The notes below the pieces were generated by a model, which made no database searches, was not told the DNA's origin, and saw only the letters and a list, made by a program, of their open reading frames with translations. A stretch of DNA of 64,000 nt, taken from assembly GCF_025947345.1 (NCBI RefSeq), contig NZ_CP110011.1, forward strand, positions 3,100,001-3,164,000. Direction: 5' to 3'. The position numbers and the translations under genes are program-made. This stretch comes from Flavobacterium sp. N502536 (GTDB lineage: Bacteria; Bacteroidota; Bacteroidia; Flavobacteriales; Flavobacteriaceae). Shown here piece by piece: positions 60,107-64,000 of the stretch (position 1 is its first letter; the number at the start of each line of letters is the position of its first letter).

Positions 60107-63013
60107 ATGTCAATAATTAAAGAGTTACAACACTTATCAGAATCATTAGAAGGAACACTTTTATACGACGATCTTCATAAAACACTTTATTCTACCGATG
60201 CTTCGGTATATCGAATCCGGCCAAAAGCGGTGGCCGTACCTAAAACGATCGAAGACATTAGCAAACTAATCCGGTTTGCGGGAAAACATCATATTTCGAT
60301 TACACCAAGAACGGCTGGGACTTCTCTTGCCGGACAAACGGTTGGTGACGGAATTGTAGTCGATGTTTCGAAGAACTTTACTAAGATTTTGAATTTTGAC
60401 CCGATTAAAAAAACGGTTACAGTACAACCCGGTGTCATTCGCGACGAACTGAATTTATTCCTAAAACCTCACGGTGTATTTTTTGGACCCAATACTTCGA
60501 CTTCCAACCGCTGTATGATTGGCGGAATGGTGGGGAATAACTCTTCAGGAACAACTTCGATTCGTTATGGGGTAACACGTGATAAAATTGTCGAAATCAA
60601 AGCCATTTTGAGCGATGGTTCGGCGACGGTTTTTAAGGAGCTGACGTCGGCTGAATTTATCGAAAAAACCAAAGGGGATACCTTAGAAAATAAAATTTAT
60701 AAAAGCCTTTATGACGAACTTTCGGTAAAAGCAACGCAGGACGAAATCATAAAAGAATTTCCGAAGCCCGAGATTCACAGAAGAAATACAGGTTATGCCG
60801 TGGATATTCTGCTGAAATCGGATTTGTTTGGAGGGACAGAACCTACTATTAATTTAGGGAAATTGCTTTGCGGAAGCGAAGGAACGCTGGCTTTTACAAC
60901 CGAAATTACATTAAAAGTCGACGATTTGCCGCCGGCCAATAATATTATGGTCGTGGCGCATTATCATAGCATTCAGGAATCGCTGGAGTCTGTTGTAGTG
61001 GTGATGAAACATCATTTGTATACCGCTGAAATGATCGATGATACGATTTTAGATTGCACGAAAACCAATCGTGAACAATCGAAAAACAGGTTTTTTTTAG
61101 TGGGTGAACCCAAAGCGATTATGCTCTTTGAAGTGGCTTCGCATGATGCACAGGATGCCGAAAACCAGGCCAACGCTTTAATTGCCGATTTGGAGAAAAA
61201 CAATTTTGGTTACGCACTCGTAAAAATTTATGGAACTGATATTGAAAAAGTAAACGAGCTTCGTAAAGCGGGTCTCGGACTTTTGGGAAGTATAGTGGGA
61301 GACGATAAAGCCGCCGATTCAATCGAAGATACTGCTGTTGAACTGAGTGATTTACCGGCTTATATTGCCGAATTTTCAGCCATGATGCAGCGCCACGGTC
61401 AAGAGGCGATTTATTACGCACATGCCGGAGCAGGTGAGCTGCATTTGCGTCCGGTTTTGAATTTGAAAAAAACATCAGACTTAAAACTCTTCAGAACGAT
61501 TGCAACCGATGTGGCTGTTTTGGTTAAAAAATACAGAGGTTCGTTGAGTGGGGAACACGGTGATGGAATCGTGCGCGGTGAATTTATTCCGTACATGATT
61601 GGCGAAACGAATTATGAATTGCTGAAAAGAATCAAGCTTGCGTTTGACCCAAATTCGGCTTTGAATATCGGTAAGATTGTGAATGCCTTAAAAATGGACG
61701 AAAATCATCGTGTCGTTTCGGGCAGGGTAGAACCGGATATTAAGACGTTTCAGGATTTCTCCGACAGTTTAGGGATTTTGCGTGCGGCCGAAAAATGCAA
61801 CGGTTCGGGCGATTGCAGAAAATTACCGTCGGCAGGAGGGGCTATGTGTCCGAGTTATCGCGCGACGAAAAATGAAAAAGAAACCACACGTGCAAGAGCC
61901 AACGCTTTACGCGAATATTTGACCTATTCAGAGAAAGAAAATAAATTTGATCAGAAAGAACTCTACGAAGTTTTTGAATTGTGTGTGAGCTGTAAAGCCT
62001 GTGCCAGCGAGTGTCCGAGTAATGTGGACGTGGCCACTTTGAAAGCAGAATTTTTATACCAGTACCAAAAAGCAAATGGCTTTTCGACCCGAAATAAGAT
62101 TTTTGCACACAACGCCAAACTGAATAAGATGGGAAGCCTGTTTCCGTCGATCACGAATTTTATTTCCAATCAGTCCCTCGTGAAAAAAAGCATGGGAATT
62201 GCACCGGAAAGACAGGTTCCCTTATTGGCGAAGAAAACGTTCCGAAAATGGTACGAAAATCATAAACCGCAGCAAAAGAATTTTCCAAACGGACAAGTGT
62301 ATTTGTTTAATGATGAGTTCACGAATTATTACGATGTCAATATCGGAATCGATGCTTTTGAATTACTGACGAAATTAGGCTACGAAGTTTTGATCGTCGA
62401 TCATGAAGAAAGCGGAAGAACCTATTTGTCGAAAGGATTTTTGGAAGAAGCGAAGAAAATTGCGGACGAGAACGTGACTATTTTCAAGGATTTGGTTTCT
62501 GCGAAAGTACCTTTAATTGGAATTGAACCTTCAGCAATTTTAACCTTCAGAGACGAATATTTACGTCTGGCAACCGATAAAGAAGCGGCAGCAAAAGTAG
62601 CGCAGCATGCCTTTACGATAGAAGAATTCTTTAAAAAGGAAATTAGTGATGGTAAGATTACGTCCGATTCTTTTTCAGGAGAAAAGAAAGAAATTAAGAT
62701 TCACGGACATTGCCATCAGAAATCACTGAGTTCGGTTGAAGCGACTTTTGCCATGCTGAATTTGCCAACAAACAATGTCGTTACCATTTACAATTCGGGT
62801 TGTTGTGGGATGGCAGGATCATTCGGTTACGAAAAAGAGCATTATCAGGTGAGTATGCAAATGGGAGAAGATACGTTATTCCCGAAAGTAAGAGCGACCG
62901 CTCAGGACGTAAAAATCGCTGCAGCAGGTACCAGTTGCCGTCATCAAATTTATGATGGAACGAGCAGGGAAGCACAGCATCCGGTGAGTATTTTGAGAAA
63001 CTGCCTGAAGTAA
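60107..63013 (+). CDS. FAD-linked oxidase with 4Fe-4S and CCG domains (D-lactate dehydrogenase type)
   Basis: The 968-residue fusion protein has an FAD-binding type 4 domain (about 20-260; TPRTAGTSLAGQTVGDGIVV, GNNSSGTTSIRYG), an FAD-linked oxidase C-terminal domain (to about 540; GAGELHLRPVLNLK, SGEHGDGIVRGEFIPYM), and a ferredoxin domain with Cys at 626, 629, 632 and 636 (CVSCKACASECP). Cysteine-rich CCG domains follow (GHCHQKSL, and NSGCCGMAGSFGYE with Cys899-Cys900). This is the order of membrane-associated D-lactate or glycolate/2-hydroxyacid dehydrogenases that feed electrons to quinones. MurQ releases D-lactate, so a link with the neighbouring salvage cluster is plausible but unproved. 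Confidence 0.9.
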   Translation: MSIIKELQHLSESLEGTLLYDDLHKTLYSTDASVYRIRPKAVAVPKTIEDISKLIRFAGKHHISITPRTAGTSLAGQTVGDGIVVDVSKNFTKILNFDPIKKTVTVQPGVIRDELNLFLKPHGVFFGPNTSTSNRCMIGGMVGNNSSGTTSIRYGVTRDKIVEIKAILSDGSATVFKELTSAEFIEKTKGDTLENKIYKSLYDELSVKATQDEIIKEFPKPEIHRRNTGYAVDILLKSDLFGGTEPTINLGKLLCGSEGTLAFTTEITLKVDDLPPANNIMVVAHYHSIQESLESVVVVMKHHLYTAEMIDDTILDCTKTNREQSKNRFFLVGEPKAIMLFEVASHDAQDAENQANALIADLEKNNFGYALVKIYGTDIEKVNELRKAGLGLLGSIVGDDKAADSIEDTAVELSDLPAYIAEFSAMMQRHGQEAIYYAHAGAGELHLRPVLNLKKTSDLKLFRTIATDVAVLVKKYRGSLSGEHGDGIVRGEFIPYMIGETNYELLKRIKLAFDPNSALNIGKIVNALKMDENHRVVSGRVEPDIKTFQDFSDSLGILRAAEKCNGSGDCRKLPSAGGAMCPSYRATKNEKETTRARANALREYLTYSEKENKFDQKELYEVFELCVSCKACASECPSNVDVATLKAEFLYQYQKANGFSTRNKIFAHNAKLNKMGSLFPSITNFISNQSLVKKSMGIAPERQVPLLAKKTFRKWYENHKPQQKNFPNGQVYLFNDEFTNYYDVNIGIDAFELLTKLGYEVLIVDHEESGRTYLSKGFLEEAKKIADENVTIFKDLVSAKVPLIGIEPSAILTFRDEYLRLATDKEAAAKVAQHAFTIEEFFKKEISDGKITSDSFSGEKKEIKIHGHCHQKSLSSVEATFAMLNLPTNNVVTIYNSGCCGMAGSFGYEKEHYQVSMQMGEDTLFPKVRATAQDVKIAAAGTSCRHQIYDGTSREAQHPVSILRNCLK

Positions 63014-63337
63014 TTTTAGATTTTAGAATGTAGATTTTAGATTTTTCTCACGCAGATTTTTTTTTAATCATTTTAATCCTCGTAATCTGTGGCAAAAGAA
63101 TAATTTGTACTAATTCGTGCAATTGCTTCGCCTGTTCGCTATCGCTCGGGTCGTGGCGGAAAAAAAACCAGCGTAAATCCGTTTAATCCGCAACAATCCG
63201 TGGGCAAAATAATTCATCACAAAAAACGATGCAAAACAAAATCGTTTTATATATTTGAAATCAGGATAATTTTTGCATTATTTGCAAAATAAAACCACAA
63301 AGACCGAATTAAATTAATTTTAAAAGCATAATTACAT
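63014..63337. other. Intergenic region before the amino-acid permease
   Basis: About 324 bases without a gene. It contains fragments of common Flavobacterium spacer repeats (CTAATTCGTGCAATT near 63107 and TAATCCGCAACAATCCGTG near 63185). A TATATTTG -7-like box lies at about 63249. An inverted repeat TTTTGCA-N5-TGCAAAA lies near 63271 and may be an operator or chance. Confidence 0.45.
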
Positions 63338-64000
63338 ATGGCATTATCAGGTTTATTCCGAAAAAAAACGGTACAAGATATTCTGAAGCAGGTTGCAAAA
63401 AACGATGCAGACGGTCATAATGCATTAGGAAAACACTTAACTGCCAGAGATTTAACTGCCTTTGGAATCGCTGCTATTGTTGGTGCCGGAATTTTTAGTA
63501 CTATCGGAAAAGCCAGTGCAGACGGTGGGCCAGCCGTTATATTTTTGTTCTTATTTACAGCAGTGGCTTGTAGTTTTGCTGCTTTTGCTTATGCTGAATT
63601 TGCCTCAATGGTACCCGTTTCAGGAAGTGCGTATACGTATTCGTATGTTGCCTTTGGAGAAATTATTGCCTGGGTTATCGGTTGGGCTTTAATCATGGAA
63701 TATTCGGTTGGAAATATAACCGTCGCCATATCGTGGAGTGATTATTTTACGGGACTGCTCGCCAGCGGAGGCATTCACCTCCCGCAGTGGGTTCAAATGG
63801 ATTATTTAACCGCTTCAAACGGATTTAATAATGCAACTGCTCTGATGCACAGCGGAAAAGCTTTTGATAATTTAGAACCAGCCCTGCAGTCGGCTTATAC
63901 CGCCTGGACGACTTCACCGGTTTTATTTGGTTCTTTTCATTTTGTTGCCGATCTTCCGGCTTTATTGATCATCATTTTAATTACAGCATTGATTTATCGT
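63338..64000 (+). CDS. APC-family amino-acid permease, N-terminal part (3' end outside window)
   Basis: The ATG at 63338 opens a frame that runs off the window: MALSGLFRKKTVQDILKQVA, then HLTARDLTAFGIAAIVGAGI and FSTIGKASADGGPAVIFLFL. AAIVGAGIFSTIG is the helix-1 substrate-binding turn of APC permeases, and FAYAEFASMVPVSGSAYTYS is the usual helix-3 start. At least five membrane helices are visible. It imports amino acids by proton symport or exchange; the substrate is unknown. A shorter frame in another register over the same bases is a shadow. Confidence 0.93.
   Translation, partial: MALSGLFRKKTVQDILKQVAKNDADGHNALGKHLTARDLTAFGIAAIVGAGIFSTIGKASADGGPAVIFLFLFTAVACSFAAFAYAEFASMVPVSGSAYTYSYVAFGEIIAWVIGWALIMEYSVGNITVAISWSDYFTGLLASGGIHLPQWVQMDYLTASNGFNNATALMHSGKAFDNLEPALQSAYTAWTTSPVLFGSFHFVADLPALLIIILITALIYR

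Noticed and set aside
63462..63692. Frame inside the permease gene
   Set aside because: It is in another register of the open APC permease frame that starts at 63338 and runs off the window.
1..64000. CRISPR arrays and rRNA genes
   Set aside because: No regularly spaced repeat array and no rRNA sequence was seen; tandem units at 41003 lack unique spacers.

Overview
The window looks like a chromosomal segment of a Flavobacterium-like member of the Bacteroidota. The evidence is an AT-rich sequence, SusC/SusD-type outer-membrane proteins, a type IX secretion C-terminal domain, FecR/TonB-receptor regulation, promoters with a TAnnTTTG -7 element, and start codons preceded by A/T-rich sequence instead of Shine-Dalgarno motifs. 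No plasmid or phage structural genes were seen. Calls rest on reading the sequence and on recall of protein families; no database search was run.

Bases 1-10900 hold the end of a FecR-like anti-sigma factor, its probable TonB-dependent receptor, and a run of secreted or lipid-anchored proteins (beta-helix-like lipoprotein, T9SS-exported protein, unknown lipoprotein, S41 protease). A 48-residue membrane peptide behind a sigma-54-like promoter and a GNAT acetyltransferase follow.

Bases 10900-33600 are accessory DNA built around tRNA-Ser(UGA). A sirtuin and a duplicated 147-residue gene flanking a lipoprotein come first. Next is a 12.8-kb island bounded by 63-bp perfect direct repeats that contain the 3' end and terminator of tRNA-Ser. 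It encodes a five-gene minus-strand operon (XRE regulator, type IIG restriction-modification protein, second N6-adenine methyltransferase, OLD-type ATPase/TOPRIM nuclease, UvrD-like helicase) and, facing it, a possible PD-(D/E)XK nuclease with a GGCT-fold protein. No integrase is visible. Two complete tRNA-Ser(UGA) genes follow, separated by a 6.4-kb transposon with 33-bp terminal inverted repeats, a putative 5-bp target duplication, an IS1595-family transposase and about ten small passenger genes (retropepsin-like pair, Cys-motif mobilome protein, short paralogous peptides). A degraded copy of the GNAT gene lies beside the first tRNA.

Bases 33600-42700 return to core genes on the minus strand: thioesterase, ribB (with a GTP cyclohydrolase II domain that has lost its zinc ligands), an LptF/G permease, a LolA-like protein, FtsK, DgkA, and a thiol-peroxide defence group (Tpx, thioredoxin, peroxiredoxin).

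Bases 42700-59300 form a peptidoglycan-salvage cluster: a SusC/SusD importer (susD frameshifted), MurQ, a sodium symporter, AnmK, a NagX-like acyltransferase, a GHL10 hydrolase, AmpG, GNAT, and NagZ. A divergent DeoR regulator faces it, with three matching 14-bp palindromes in the shared promoter region. The window ends with a hypothetical gene, a large FAD/Fe-S D-lactate dehydrogenase-type protein, and the start of an APC amino-acid permease.
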